NCBI GenBank assembly: GCA_017307355.1
Contig: JAFKFG010000033.1
Coordinates: 1 to 41,397, forward strand
DNA length: 41,397 nucleotides
Direction of reading: 5' to 3'
DNA from: Alphaproteobacteria bacterium
Lineage (GTDB): Bacteria > Pseudomonadota > Alphaproteobacteria > Micropepsales > Micropepsaceae
In this document: in pieces, positions 8,599-17,816 of the stretch
Position numbering within the stretch: the stretch's first letter is position 1
Layout of the letters: each line of letters starts with the position of its first letter
Translations under genes and position numbers: made by a program
Notes under the pieces: model-generated
Database searches by the model: none
Told to the model about the DNA's origin: nothing
What the model saw: the letters and a program-made list of their open reading frames with translations, nothing else

Positions 8599-11500
8599 AT
8601 GCCGAAAACTTGCCGGAGATGGGCGAAATTCAGCCTGCGCAAAGCCTTTTTCCTGGCTGGATTTTTGCTGCCTCTCCTTACGACCGGCATTGCGGTTGTC
8701 GTTCCTCAGCCAGTTCGCGCGCAGGCCGTGCCTGGCGGGTCTGCAGACCTTCTAAACCAATTACGGCAGCAGTACGGTCAGCAGGGATCGGGTGCTTCCC
8801 AAGATTTTTCTGGCAGTGGGCAAGGCAACGTCATTGTTCAGGCCGTTCCGGCGCAAAATGGCCCGTCTTTGCCTCAATCGCGGCTCGAACAGATTCTTTC
8901 CGCACGCGCGGGTACCAAGCTCGAGCAGTTCGGCTATGAGCAATTGGGGCGCGGTCACAATGTTACCATGGCGCAGACCGGTGCGGTGCAGGACGACTAT
9001 GTCCTTGGGCCTGGTGATCAGATCATCGTTTCTCTGCGAGGGCAGGAAAATAATGAGCTGCGTGCCGAAGTGAATCGCAATGGCCAGATCGTGCTGCCGA
9101 GGCTGGCGCCCATACCAGCCACGGGACGCAACTTCGGCGATTTTCGCCAAGATCTCCAGGCTGCGGTTCACCGCGCCTATGTGGCCACCGAAGCGTCTGT
9201 ATCGGTCGGCCGCGTGCGGCAGATCAACGTGTTGGTCTCCGGAGAGGTGAATGTACCGGGGCAGCGGATTCTGACGGGGCTGTCGTCGGTTGTTGACGCA
9301 ATCTTGATCTCGGGAGGTATCAAGAAAACGGGCTCCTTGCGCAATATCCGTATTCAGCGCGGCTCACAGCAGCGGACTGTCGATCTTTATAGCGTTTTGA
9401 CCAGCGGCGGCACCGCCTCCGACCTTCGACTGGCGGATGGTGATCGGATTGTTGTTCCGCCCCTGGGGCGCACGATGGCCGTGTCGGGACTGGTGCGGCA
9501 GCCCGGTATATTTGAATTGACACAGGGACAAGCCGGCATGTCCGCGCGAGCTTTGCTGGCTTTAGCAGGAGGGCAGGAGGTGCGAGGACGTTACCGCCTG
9601 TCCGTGCTGCGGATCGACGCCCAGGGCAACACCAACCTCAATGCATTGGGAAGCGAAGCAGAGCAGATCAAGGATAGTGAAATCCTGTTTGTACAATTTG
9701 GTGCAGACCAGACTGCGAGCCAGGCAACATTGTCCGGTGGCACGGGCCTGGCCGGTGGTTATCCTGTCGCCTCCGGCACGAAACTGTCGGACATGCTGAA
9801 AGCACCAGGCGCTATGGGACCTTCTCCCTACACGTTGTTCGGTATCGTTGTGCGCAAAGATCCTGGCACGCTTTTGCGCACGCTGGCGGCTTTCACGCCG
9901 GTGGCTGTGCTGAACAACCGAGAAGACATGAACCTTCAATCAGACGACTTTGTTCGCCCCATTTCTGTGGGCGAAGCGTCCCTGCTGTCAAATGTAGTGC
10001 GTGCCTATCTGGAAAAGCTTGCGGCTGATCAAGCTATTCTTCGCAATCCGCTGGTCGATCAAAACATTGTAACATCGGCGACCCGCCCCGCCTTGCCAAA
10101 TGCCGGTGGTTTGCCGCAGACAGTAGCGACGCTGCCCGTATCCAAAGTCGATGAGCTTTCCTTTGCACTGGACGATCTGGCAAGCGCCCCTCCGGATGTG
10201 CAACGCGCCGATATTATTTCGTTGATGGAACTGCGGGCGCCTGGAACGCTGGATGTCGGCAGCCAGGAAGCACTACTGGAAAAGCAAGACCAAACCGGCT
10301 TGCAGCACGACATCCGGCAAGATTTGGCGTTCCAGGCTGGCAATGGGACCGTGCCGGTGGTGCCCCCAATGGCGAACGCTGCTGGAGTTGGCACCAATCC
10401 TCAAGCCGCCCTTCCAAATGGAGCGATGGCTTATCCTCCATATAGCGCATACGGCGCTGGTCCCATGTATGGTGCTCCCGGGAGCATCGGCAATATGAAT
10501 TTCCAACAGCCCTCTGTTCCTCAACCGGCGCAGAATTTTCAAGAGACGCCGCTTTCTGCTGGAAGGTTCGCGGCCAATCGCGAGATCAAGACGTTCGGCG
10601 AGTTGGTGCGACAACTGAATGTCGATCCGCTTATTCTGATCAATTTTCTGATCGAACATCGTGCGCGCCTAGATGGCGCTGTGAGGGGACCCGGTTCTTA
10701 CTTCGTTGGACCCAATGTAACTCTGAACGATATGGTGCAAGCGGCGGGCGGCACATTGAATTGGGCGGACGAGAGTGGCATCGAACTCATCACAACGGCA
10801 GTTGATCACCAGACCGGCAAGAGCGTGACGCGGCAGCAGTCCTTATCCCTGCGTCAACCCACGCTCGCCAGCTATGTCGTGCGTCCTAGGGATACGCTGC
10901 GCTTCAATCAGGTTTTCACCAATGCCGGCATCGGCGCCGTCACCATTCAAGGCGAGGTGCGCTTTGCGGGATCTTATCCCATCACACGTGGCGAGCATCT
11001 TTCCGATCTGTTGATGCGGGCAGGGGGGCTGACCAACACGGCCTACCCCGCGGGGTCTGTGTTCCTGCGCAAATCGGCAGCCGCCGCCGAGCATGAGGGT
11101 TATTTGCGCGCTGCCAATGAAATCGAAAACGAATTGGTCATCGCCATGACCAGAGTCGGGAACGATAAGATCGATCCCGGAACCTTCGGCTCAATGCAGG
11201 CGTTCGTAAATGAGTTGCGTAATCAGAAAGCGGTGGGACGTGTAGCAATTGTTGCTGATCCTAGTATGCTCGTCTCCAGGCCTGAAATGGACCCGCTGCT
11301 GGAAGCAGGCGATGTTCTCTATATTCCACAGCGTCCCAGCACAATTGCGGTGCTGGGTCAGGTGATGCAGCCAGGAAGCTTCCCATATCGTGCGGGGAAG
11401 ACGCTAGAGGATTACATCGAGCAGGCTGGCGGCTATGCGGCCACCTCAGACGAATCACTAACTTTCATCGTACTTCCGGATGGGTCGGCTCGCCGTGTCC

Positions 11501-11670
11501 AGAAATCCTGGCTGAGCTTTGATGCTCAAGATCTGCCGCCAGGCAGCACCATTGTGGTGCCGCGCGACGTGACGCCGCTCAACACGCGGCAGCTGATCCT
11601 AGACGTTTCGTCCATCTTCAGTCAGTTCGCGGTGTCGATTGCTTCGATGGCGGTTCTCGCCAAGCAATAG
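8599..11670 (+). CDS. Polysaccharide export protein, Poly_export/multi-SLBB
   Basis: About 1023 residues with a signal peptide (hydrophobic core then VRAQA). A glycine/glutamine-rich linker leads to a Poly_export domain starting DDYVLGPGDQIIVSLRG near residue 132. At least three later SLBB-type repeats follow: VSGLVRQPGIF, IQGEVRFAGSYP and VLGQVMQPGSFPY. A Pro/Tyr/Gly-rich spacer lies in the middle. The short hydrophobic C-terminus (SQFAVSIASMAVL) recalls the outer-membrane helix of Wza-type channels. Predicted to form the periplasmic/outer-membrane conduit for polysaccharide with the divergent YjbH. ATG 8599 was preferred over TTG 8578 and ATG 8581 because of AGGGG just upstream. It is much longer than Wza (about 380), as in other multi-SLBB proteins. 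Confidence 0.88.
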   Translation: MPKTCRRWAKFSLRKAFFLAGFLLPLLTTGIAVVVPQPVRAQAVPGGSADLLNQLRQQYGQQGSGASQDFSGSGQGNVIVQAVPAQNGPSLPQSRLEQILSARAGTKLEQFGYEQLGRGHNVTMAQTGAVQDDYVLGPGDQIIVSLRGQENNELRAEVNRNGQIVLPRLAPIPATGRNFGDFRQDLQAAVHRAYVATEASVSVGRVRQINVLVSGEVNVPGQRILTGLSSVVDAILISGGIKKTGSLRNIRIQRGSQQRTVDLYSVLTSGGTASDLRLADGDRIVVPPLGRTMAVSGLVRQPGIFELTQGQAGMSARALLALAGGQEVRGRYRLSVLRIDAQGNTNLNALGSEAEQIKDSEILFVQFGADQTASQATLSGGTGLAGGYPVASGTKLSDMLKAPGAMGPSPYTLFGIVVRKDPGTLLRTLAAFTPVAVLNNREDMNLQSDDFVRPISVGEASLLSNVVRAYLEKLAADQAILRNPLVDQNIVTSATRPALPNAGGLPQTVATLPVSKVDELSFALDDLASAPPDVQRADIISLMELRAPGTLDVGSQEALLEKQDQTGLQHDIRQDLAFQAGNGTVPVVPPMANAAGVGTNPQAALPNGAMAYPPYSAYGAGPMYGAPGSIGNMNFQQPSVPQPAQNFQETPLSAGRFAANREIKTFGELVRQLNVDPLILINFLIEHRARLDGAVRGPGSYFVGPNVTLNDMVQAAGGTLNWADESGIELITTAVDHQTGKSVTRQQSLSLRQPTLASYVVRPRDTLRFNQVFTNAGIGAVTIQGEVRFAGSYPITRGEHLSDLLMRAGGLTNTAYPAGSVFLRKSAAAAEHEGYLRAANEIENELVIAMTRVGNDKIDPGTFGSMQAFVNELRNQKAVGRVAIVADPSMLVSRPEMDPLLEAGDVLYIPQRPSTIAVLGQVMQPGSFPYRAGKTLEDYIEQAGGYAATSDESLTFIVLPDGSARRVQKSWLSFDAQDLPPGSTIVVPRDVTPLNTRQLILDVSSIFSQFAVSIASMAVLAKQ

Positions 11671-11742
11671 GCTGTGGCGCGATCCAAGCGTGAAGACCGG
11701 TCTTCCGCGAGGGGGCGGACCTCGATGGGGTATAGTCATAAC

Positions 11743-13158
11743 CTAGCGGCCGTAACTGTCCTCAAAGCGGACAATGTCGTCTTCACCGAGATAGCGCCCG
11801 GACTGCACCTCGATCAGGTGCAAGGGCCCGGAGCCAATATTCTCCAATCGGTGCTTCGTGCCTAGGGGAATGAAAGTCGATTCATTTTCGCCAAGTGTAA
11901 AGACGTCGCCGCCGCGAGTGACACGCGCGGTCCCCGACACAACCACCCAATGCTCCGCACGCTTGTGGTGCATTTGCAGCGACAATTTTGCGCCCGGATT
12001 GACGGTGATCCGCTTGACCTGAAAATTTTCTCCGATGTCCAAACTTTCGTAAGCGCCCCAAGGACGGAAGACTTTGCGGTGCGTGACATGGAGTTCACGG
12101 CCGGACCGGTTCAGCTGTTCGACGATTTTCTTGACGTCCTGAGAGGCGTCCTTGCGGCTGACAAGGACCGCATCCTTGGTCGCCACGATGACCAGGTCCT
12201 CGACGCCGACAGCCGCGATCAGCGGGCCCTCGCTGCGCAGATAGGAGTTGCGGGTGGCGTGGTGCAGCACGTCACCCTTCAGGGCATTGCCGCCATTGTC
12301 CTTGTCGGACGCATCCCAAAGCGCTTCCCAGGAGCCGATATCGCTCCAGCCCATTTCGACCGGCACGATCGCGGCTTTCTGGGTATGTTCCATGACGGCA
12401 TAGTCGATTGAGATGGATTTGCAGGCCTCGAATGCTTTGGGCTCGAGACGGAAGAAATCCAGATCCTGCTTTCCGCCTTGGATCGCGGCCCGGCAATTGG
12501 CAAGGATGCCGGGCTCAAGACGCTCGAGTTCGGCCAGAAAACTTTCCGCCCGGAACGCGAACATACCGCTGTTCCAGTAATAATCACCTGCTTCGATGTA
12601 GCTCTGGGCGGTCGCCACATCCGGCTTTTCGACGAAACGGCGAACCGCGAATGTGTGTGCGCTTTCGGACAATAACGCGCCGCGCTGAACGTACCCATAC
12701 CCGGTTTCCGGGCCCCGAGGAGCGATGCCGAATGTGACCAGGAAGCCTTGAGCCGCTGCCGCTGCTGCCGAATCAGCAGCCCGGCGGAAGGCATCGAGAT
12801 CCCGCACGACATGGTCTGCAGGCATCACGAGGAGGATAGCGTCCGGGTCCTTTTCCGCCAGCATCAGGGCCGCTATGGCCGCCGCGGGCGCCGTGTTGCG
12901 GCCGGCGGGCTCCAGAATAATGGCCCCGGGGGGCTGACCCGCGGCCCGCATCTGTTCGGCGATCAGAAACCGGTGCTCGACATTGCAGATGATGAGCGGG
13001 GCCGCAAAAGCGGGGCCGGCGGCGCGGCGTACGGTGTCCTGAATCAGGCTGTTATCCCCCGCAAGTGCCAATAATTGCTTGGGAAAAAGGCTTCGCGACA
13101 GGGGCCAGAGCCGGGAACCGACGCCTCCGGACAGAATGACGGGATGTAAAAGGGCCAT
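11743..13158 (-). CDS. manC: Mannose-1-P guanylyltransferase / mannose-6-P isomerase
   Basis: 471 residues, the usual length of type II bifunctional enzymes. The N-terminal nucleotidyltransferase carries the signature SGGVGSRLWPLSR at 10-22, EPAGRNTAPA, and FVEKPD. The C-terminal cupin (from about 355) has RPWGAYE, QMHHKRAEHW and FIPLGTKHRLEN, the metal-binding isomerase motifs. It converts fructose-6-P to mannose-6-P and mannose-1-P plus GTP to GDP-mannose in the cytoplasm. No phosphomannomutase gene is in the window, so that step must be supplied elsewhere. The ATG at 13158 has AAGGA seven bases upstream. It converges on the SLBB gene and is divergent from the yjbE-like gene. Confidence 0.95.
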   Translation of the reverse strand: MALLHPVILSGGVGSRLWPLSRSLFPKQLLALAGDNSLIQDTVRRAAGPAFAAPLIICNVEHRFLIAEQMRAAGQPPGAIILEPAGRNTAPAAAIAALMLAEKDPDAILLVMPADHVVRDLDAFRRAADSAAAAAAQGFLVTFGIAPRGPETGYGYVQRGALLSESAHTFAVRRFVEKPDVATAQSYIEAGDYYWNSGMFAFRAESFLAELERLEPGILANCRAAIQGGKQDLDFFRLEPKAFEACKSISIDYAVMEHTQKAAIVPVEMGWSDIGSWEALWDASDKDNGGNALKGDVLHHATRNSYLRSEGPLIAAVGVEDLVIVATKDAVLVSRKDASQDVKKIVEQLNRSGRELHVTHRKVFRPWGAYESLDIGENFQVKRITVNPGAKLSLQMHHKRAEHWVVVSGTARVTRGGDVFTLGENESTFIPLGTKHRLENIGSGPLHLIEVQSGRYLGEDDIVRFEDSYGR

Positions 13159-13313
13159 AAATTGTCCTTGAGGTCAGAAGAAAATGCGCAACTGAAACCG
13201 ATGTTCCGCGTTGGGAAGATTGGCGGGTGGTTCCCCTGTCTGAAATGGTCAATGGCACGGAAAGGCTAGTTGCTGACCTGTGCCTTGTACAATTTCGGGT
13301 TTTACCAGTTTTA

Positions 13314-13342
13314 TTGACAGGTGTATTGCCGGTTCGTAGAAA
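13314..13342 (+). promoter_or_regulatory. Sigma-70-type promoter of the yjbE-like gene
   Basis: TTGACA at 13314-13319, a 17-base spacer, then TAGAAA at 13337-13342. Transcription would start near 13349, leaving a leader of about 29 bases before ATG 13378. The -35 box is a perfect consensus match; the -10 matches four of six. Confidence 0.55.
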
Positions 13343-13377
13343 AGCATAGGACGGTCAGACCATTACAGGAGTTTTCC

Positions 13378-13635
13378 ATGCGGATTATCGGTGCAGCCAT
13401 TCTGGCCTCGAGCCTGATTGTTTCGAGCGCGTTCGCCGCGACGAATGCTGCGGCCCCCTTGGCGCCGGGTAAGCCCGCGGGTGTGAAGAAGGCACAGGCT
13501 GCCGACAATACCATGCTGATGGTCCTGGGCCTCGGCGTTGTCGCCGGTGGCATTGCGTTGGTGGCATCGGGTGGCGGAAACGACAAGGTCGTGAACGCGA
13601 CTTCGACCACCACGACGACCGGCACCAGCCCGTAA
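13378..13635 (+). CDS. yjbE: Small secreted YjbE/GfcA-like protein
   Basis: 85 residues. A clean signal peptide (AAILASSLIVSSAFA, cleavage near residue 20) is followed by an Ala/Pro/Lys linker, a glycine-rich hydrophobic stretch (MLMVLGLGVVAGGIALVA) and a GGGN plus poly-threonine tail. The pattern of hydrophobic segment, Gly triplet and Thr-run tail is that of E. coli YjbE, the small secreted protein of the yjbEFGH exopolysaccharide operon. Similarity is compositional, so the name is tentative. The ATG at 13378 has AGGAG upstream; an upstream in-frame start at 13321 would destroy the signal peptide. The gene is monocistronic, with its own promoter and a strong terminator. Confidence 0.7.
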   Translation: MRIIGAAILASSLIVSSAFAATNAAAPLAPGKPAGVKKAQAADNTMLMVLGLGVVAGGIALVASGGGNDKVVNATSTTTTTGTSP

Positions 13636-13658
13636 TTCGCGACGATCTGTGGAATAGA

Positions 13659-13694
13659 GGCGGGAGAGCCGATGGCTCTCCCGCCTTTTTATTT
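13659..13694 (+). terminator. Rho-independent terminator after yjbE-like gene
   Basis: A perfect 12-bp G+C-rich stem (13659-13670 with 13674-13685) around a three-base GAT loop, followed by TTTTTATTTT. It lies 23 bases after the yjbE-like stop and directly abuts the end of the convergent yjbF-like gene. The upstream side lacks a matching A-run, so it should act mainly on the plus strand. Confidence 0.92.
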
Positions 13695-14356
13695 TATTCG
13701 GGCGGGCGCAGAATTTCCGTTTCAATCATGCCGCCTTGCGGATCGATATGCTGGCGGCTGCGCCAGCTCAGGCCGGTGTCGGGATCGATCCAATAAGTGT
13801 TGGTGAAGGACCAACGCGGGTTTGTGCTTCGGCAGACTTCGTCGATCCGCATGGTGGCAATCCCGCGCCCCAGGATGACGATGGTCTGTGCGCCCTTGTG
13901 GGACAGGGTACAATTCACCGTAACGGCATAGGCGGGAAGCGCCGGAAAATCCTGCACGCGCGCATAGGTGAGATCGCCTTTGAGGGCAGCCGCGATCTCC
14001 GGCATCTGCTCGCCGATTTTGGGCACCAGGCCCGCAATGTCCCGCTCAAGCCCGACGGTGCGGATGATGCGGCCTCCGCGGGTCGTGATCACGATGCGGG
14101 CGGAAGATGTCCAAAGCTGTTCGCCGTTCGCATCGGTCGCCAGAACGACGAGCTGCTCCGTAGCGCCATTCACCCGGTAACCCATGCTGGCATAGGGAAT
14201 GGCGGCTGCCTGACCTTTGGTAATGCGGCCATCACCGAAACTGGCGGCCGCACTTTGGCGCAGAGCGCGATAGAATTGGGAATAGTCCGAAGTGCCGGAG
14301 GAACTGCATCCCGCCAACAAAGGAAGAATAATCGCCAGGGCAGGCAACCGCCTCAC
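13694..14356 (-). CDS. yjbF: YjbF/GfcB-family lipoprotein
   Basis: 220 residues beginning MRRLPALAIILPLLAGCSSSG, a lipoprotein signal with lipobox LAGC (Cys17). The body contains SQFYRALRQSA, GYRVNGATEQLVVLATDANGEQLWTS and a C-terminal WRSRQHIDPQGG segment, characteristic of the YjbF/GfcB (group 4 capsule) lipoprotein family of about 210-230 residues. Expected to be anchored in the outer membrane and to assist YjbH-linked polysaccharide secretion. The GTG start at 14356 has GAGGAAGG upstream and lies only 10 bases after the galU stop, so it is in an operon with galU. It ends next to the yjbE terminator on the opposite strand. Confidence 0.88.
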   Translation of the reverse strand: MRRLPALAIILPLLAGCSSSGTSDYSQFYRALRQSAAASFGDGRITKGQAAAIPYASMGYRVNGATEQLVVLATDANGEQLWTSSARIVITTRGGRIIRTVGLERDIAGLVPKIGEQMPEIAAALKGDLTYARVQDFPALPAYAVTVNCTLSHKGAQTIVILGRGIATMRIDEVCRSTNPRWSFTNTYWIDPDTGLSWRSRQHIDPQGGMIETEILRPPE

Positions 14357-14366
14357 GCGGCCTTCC

Positions 14367-15248
14367 TCACGGCGCGATGTTTTTCAGGATGCCGCGCAAG
14401 GAAGGGGCGATATCGGGCCGCGACAGCCCCACGGCGATATTGGCATGGAGGAAGCCCACCTTGTCGCCGCAATCGAAGCGGGCGCAATCGGTCTTGACCG
14501 CGTGAAACGGCATGCGCCCGATCATCTTGGCCATAGAATCGGTGAGCTGGATTTCATTGCCGGTGCCGCGCTCCTGGCGGTCCAGTTCGCCGAAGATTTC
14601 CGGCTGCAGGATGTAGCGGCCGATGATGCAGAGATTGGACGGTGCCTTGGCCGGATCGGGCTTTTCCACCACGCCTTTCACTTCGGTGGCATTGCCTTTG
14701 ACCGCGCCCGGATCGACCACGCCATAGCGTTTGGTTTCCTCGCGGGTTTTTTCTTCGGCGGCCACGATGATGCCGCCGCCGACCCGGTCATAGGCGCGGG
14801 TCATCTGCGACAGGGCGCCTGGCGTCCCGACCATCAGATCGTCCGGCAGAAGAACCGCGAACGGCTCATTGCCCACGAAATGGCGCGCGCACCAGACGGC
14901 GTGGCCTAAGCCCAGCGGCTGCTGCTGGCGGATGAAACCGACGGACCCGGTGAGGGGCAGGGATTCCAGCAAGCTGTTCAGCTCGGCGGTCTTGTCCCGC
15001 GCTTCGAGCAGGGATTCCAGCTCATAGGCATGATCGAAATGATCCTCGATGACATGCTTGCCGCGGCCGGTGACGAAGACGAACTGCTCGATGCCGGCTT
15101 CACGGGCCTCTTCGACGGCGTACTGGATCACGGGCTTGTCCACCACCGGCAGCATTTCCTTGGGCACGGCCTTGGTGGCGGGCAGGAAGCGGGTGCCCAT
15201 GCCGGCGACGGGAAAAACGGCTTTGCGAACAGGCTTTGTGACAGACAT
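14367..15248 (-). CDS. galU: UTP-glucose-1-phosphate uridylyltransferase
   Basis: About 293 residues. The N-terminal VRKAVFPVAGMGTRFLPATK is the nucleotide-binding G-x-G-T-R loop, followed by KEMLPVVDKPVIQYAVEEA, VTGRGKHVIEDHFD, and a VEKP motif at the sugar site. It makes UDP-glucose from UTP and glucose-1-P, the substrate of Ugd encoded later in the window and a likely building block of the polysaccharide. ATG 15248 was preferred to ATG 15278 because it starts directly before the conserved domain; both lack a strong ribosome site. Forms an operon with yjbF and is divergent from the TPR-SPOR gene. Confidence 0.95.
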   Translation of the reverse strand: MSVTKPVRKAVFPVAGMGTRFLPATKAVPKEMLPVVDKPVIQYAVEEAREAGIEQFVFVTGRGKHVIEDHFDHAYELESLLEARDKTAELNSLLESLPLTGSVGFIRQQQPLGLGHAVWCARHFVGNEPFAVLLPDDLMVGTPGALSQMTRAYDRVGGGIIVAAEEKTREETKRYGVVDPGAVKGNATEVKGVVEKPDPAKAPSNLCIIGRYILQPEIFGELDRQERGTGNEIQLTDSMAKMIGRMPFHAVKTDCARFDCGDKVGFLHANIAVGLSRPDIAPSLRGILKNIAP

Positions 15249-15351
15249 GTTGACGCTTTCTGAAAGGGCCTGTTTCATGGCACGGGCTCGCGCTTAATGT
15301 CCAGTTTTCCAGGACTTGCGGGAAAAGTCCGAATACGGGCGACGGTGGCGG

Positions 15352-16266
15352 ATGAGGAAGGCGGGTTTCGTTCCGGCCCCGGTGTGGGTGGGGGCCTTGC
15401 TGTGGGCTGTCTGTCCGCCCACGGGCGCCGTCTGGTCCGCGCCGGAACGCATGGCGCTCGTGCCGGGCGCCTCGCAAACCTCGCCGCGGGTGGATTGGTA
15501 TCGGTTCCTGATACAAAAGGGGCATGCCAGCGAACGTCTGGGCCAAAAACCGGATGCTCTCGCCGATTATACTTTGGCGATCGAAAGCCGCGCCCTTGCT
15601 GGCGAGGATCAGGTTCAAGTCTTGTTCGACAGGGGACGGCTGCTGGAGAGCATGGGGCGTCCGCGGGATGCGCTGGCGGATTACAGCGCGGCGTTATTAC
15701 TGTCGCCGGATTTTGCCGCCGCGCGCAACAATCGCGACGACATATACATGCAACTGGGCCGGATAGCCGAAGTTCAGAGAGACTTTACCGGAGCCCGGGA
15801 ATTCTACAATCAGGCCCGGGCGGCTAGTCCGCATTTCGGTCCGGCCGCGGAGAGACCGGGTGCACTCGCTGTCGGCCGGGAAAGTATCGGGTCGGGGAGA
15901 AGCGCTCCTGCCGCGGGAAACATTGGGGGCCCATCTGCGGATGGCCACAGACGCGAAGCCCAGCTTCAGCTGGGGGCCTGGCGAAGCGAGCAGAAGGCCA
16001 TGCAGGGCTGGGATCGCGCCAAAGTGCTCGCCCGAGATGTCCTGGAAGGAGCCGCTCCGCGCATTGTGGCGGTCGATCTGCCGGGGGCGGGGCGTTTTTA
16101 CCGGCTGCGGGTGACCCTGGCGCAGACCGGCTCCAGCGGCCTCTGTGGGGCTCTGACGGCCAAGGGGCTGGATGCCTTCTTGTTCATGATTGATTGCCCG
16201 CGCCGGGGTTTTCGCTGCCGCACAAACCCCTTATGGTGCCCGCCGCTCGAGGGACCGATTTCATGA
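15352..16266 (+). CDS. TPR and SPOR-domain protein
   Basis: About 304 residues. A hydrophobic N-terminus (VWVGALLWAVCPPTGAVWSA) suggests export or anchoring. Three tetratricopeptide-like repeats follow, with GQKPDALADYTLAIE, GRPRDALADYSAALLLSP and FTGAREFYNQARAASP. After a Gly/Ala-rich linker, the C-terminal part LQLGAWRSEQKAMQGWDRAK ... GAGRFYRLRV has the shape of a SPOR domain, which binds denuded peptidoglycan. A periplasmic scaffold linking polysaccharide assembly to the cell wall is the likely role (inference). ATG 15352 was chosen over TTG 15316. Its stop shares ATGA with the wzi-like start, so the two are translationally coupled. The last 30 residues are not conserved-looking. Confidence 0.75.
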   Translation: MRKAGFVPAPVWVGALLWAVCPPTGAVWSAPERMALVPGASQTSPRVDWYRFLIQKGHASERLGQKPDALADYTLAIESRALAGEDQVQVLFDRGRLLESMGRPRDALADYSAALLLSPDFAAARNNRDDIYMQLGRIAEVQRDFTGAREFYNQARAASPHFGPAAERPGALAVGRESIGSGRSAPAAGNIGGPSADGHRREAQLQLGAWRSEQKAMQGWDRAKVLARDVLEGAAPRIVAVDLPGAGRFYRLRVTLAQTGSSGLCGALTAKGLDAFLFMIDCPRRGFRCRTNPLWCPPLEGPIS

Positions 16267-17729
16267 TGCGTGGATATTGGGTGAGGCGGGTCAGCCTTGC
16301 CCTGGCAGTCATTCTGTACGGAACGGTACGGTCTTTTGCTTCGCCCTGGGCGGAAGTCGGGGACAATCAGCTTCGCGGCGATATCGAGCTCCTGGCCGCC
16401 GCCGGGGTGATCGACGGGATTACCACCCACTGGCCCCTGCCATGGCAGAGCATCGTCAAGGACCTGCGGGATAATCCGCTGGCCGGGCAGCCCGCGTCGG
16501 TGCGGGCGGCTGCGTCCCGGGTCCTGGCGCGGGCGCGGGCCGAGAATAGCCCTGGCCTGTCCGCGTCGTTGAACATCGATGCCACCAACAGGCCGGGGCT
16601 GGTCTATGGCTTCGACGGGATGGGCAGGGGCGAAGGCCAAACCCAGTTCGTTCTCGACTACAATTCCCAGTCCACCGCGGCGCGGCTGGCGATCGGCGGC
16701 TTCACCCAGAATTTTCGGGGCAACACCACCAAGCTGATGCCCGATGAATCCTATATCGCGCAAAAGGCGGGCCCGCTGCTCCTCTATGGCGGATACATGT
16801 CGCAATGGTGGGGGCCGGGCTGGGTATCGGCCCTGTCGCTATCCAACAATGCCCGGCCGATGCCCAAGATCGGGCTGGAACGGCTCGACACCTCCGCTTC
16901 GACCTGGCCGATCCTGCGCTGGCTGGGACCGTGGCAGGCGCAATTCTTCGTCGGCATGCTGGATGGCCCGCGCATCCAGCGCGATACCTTCTACAACGGC
17001 TTGCGCTTCACATTTAATCCGGCGCCCGGATTGGAAATCGGCCTGGCGCGCACAGAGCAGTTTTGCGGGCAGGGGCATCCTTGCTCGCCGATACGGGATT
17101 ATTTCGACTTCAACAACGATCCGGCGCACATCAACAAGACGAATGATCAGGGGCTGATCGACATCAAATATAGCCGCGTACTGGGCGGCGTGCCGGCCCA
17201 GATCTACATGCAGTTGATGAACGAGGATTCAAATCCGTTTGGTCATTCCGACACTAGCCATTTGTTCGGCGCCAGCGTTTTTATTCCCACCAAAGCCAAT
17301 CCGGTCCGACTGACGGCGGAATACAGCGACAGTGTTTCGACGCGCAATATTTTCAGTTTTGGCCAAGTCGAATATGGGGTTTCGTACACCAACAGCACTT
17401 ACCTCGACGGCATGCGCTATCGCGGCCGCACCATCGGCTTCAGTCTGGATGACGATTCCCGCTTGCTATCGCTGCAGGGTTCCTGGAGCGATTCCGGCGG
17501 GCGCTTTTATGAGTTGAGCCTTCATCACGCCAGTGTCAGCAATAGTCATTCCTTGGGTGCCAATATCCTCACGCCCACACCGGTGACGATCAATCTGGGG
17601 GAAGCGCGCGTGTCCTTGCCCTTGCGCTGGATGAAGCTCGATCTCGCCGGGCGGCTGCAGGACGACCAGTTGCGGCCGCGTCACGGCTTCGCTGCATCCT
17701 TCGAGGCCGGGCTTCGGATCGGGCTGTAA
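16263..17729 (+). CDS. Wzi-family capsule assembly outer-membrane protein
   Basis: 488 residues with signal peptide (VSLALAVILYGTVRSFA-SPW). The mature N-terminus NQLRGDIELLAAAGVIDG is the helical start typical of Wzi-like proteins; then alternating strands including YMSQWWGPGWVSALSLSNNARPMP, the family motif region, and a barrel-like C-terminus ending in an aromatic-free GLRIGL. Wzi is an 18-strand outer-membrane lectin that attaches capsule to the cell surface. Start ATG 16263 overlaps the TPR-SPOR stop by four bases; ATG 16266 is equally possible. Its presence argues that at least part of the exported polysaccharide stays cell-bound. Confidence 0.9.
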   Translation: MMRGYWVRRVSLALAVILYGTVRSFASPWAEVGDNQLRGDIELLAAAGVIDGITTHWPLPWQSIVKDLRDNPLAGQPASVRAAASRVLARARAENSPGLSASLNIDATNRPGLVYGFDGMGRGEGQTQFVLDYNSQSTAARLAIGGFTQNFRGNTTKLMPDESYIAQKAGPLLLYGGYMSQWWGPGWVSALSLSNNARPMPKIGLERLDTSASTWPILRWLGPWQAQFFVGMLDGPRIQRDTFYNGLRFTFNPAPGLEIGLARTEQFCGQGHPCSPIRDYFDFNNDPAHINKTNDQGLIDIKYSRVLGGVPAQIYMQLMNEDSNPFGHSDTSHLFGASVFIPTKANPVRLTAEYSDSVSTRNIFSFGQVEYGVSYTNSTYLDGMRYRGRTIGFSLDDDSRLLSLQGSWSDSGGRFYELSLHHASVSNSHSLGANILTPTPVTINLGEARVSLPLRWMKLDLAGRLQDDQLRPRHGFAASFEAGLRIGL

Positions 17730-17816
17730 AATCCTTTTTTCCCTCGCTGCGCTGCCTTAATCCCGACAAGACGGTGCGATTAGCTGCCCGTCGGGTTGGG
17801 CCATTGATTTCGCAGC

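Noticed and set aside
11692..11705. 14-bp palindrome GAAGACCGGTCTTC between the SLBB gene and manC
   Set aside because: Short stem and no T-run; may be chance, so not called a terminator or operator.
17762..17795. CCCGAC ... GTCGGG inverted repeat between wzi and DUF2914 genes
   Set aside because: Six-base stem with a long loop and no T-run; not supported as a terminator.
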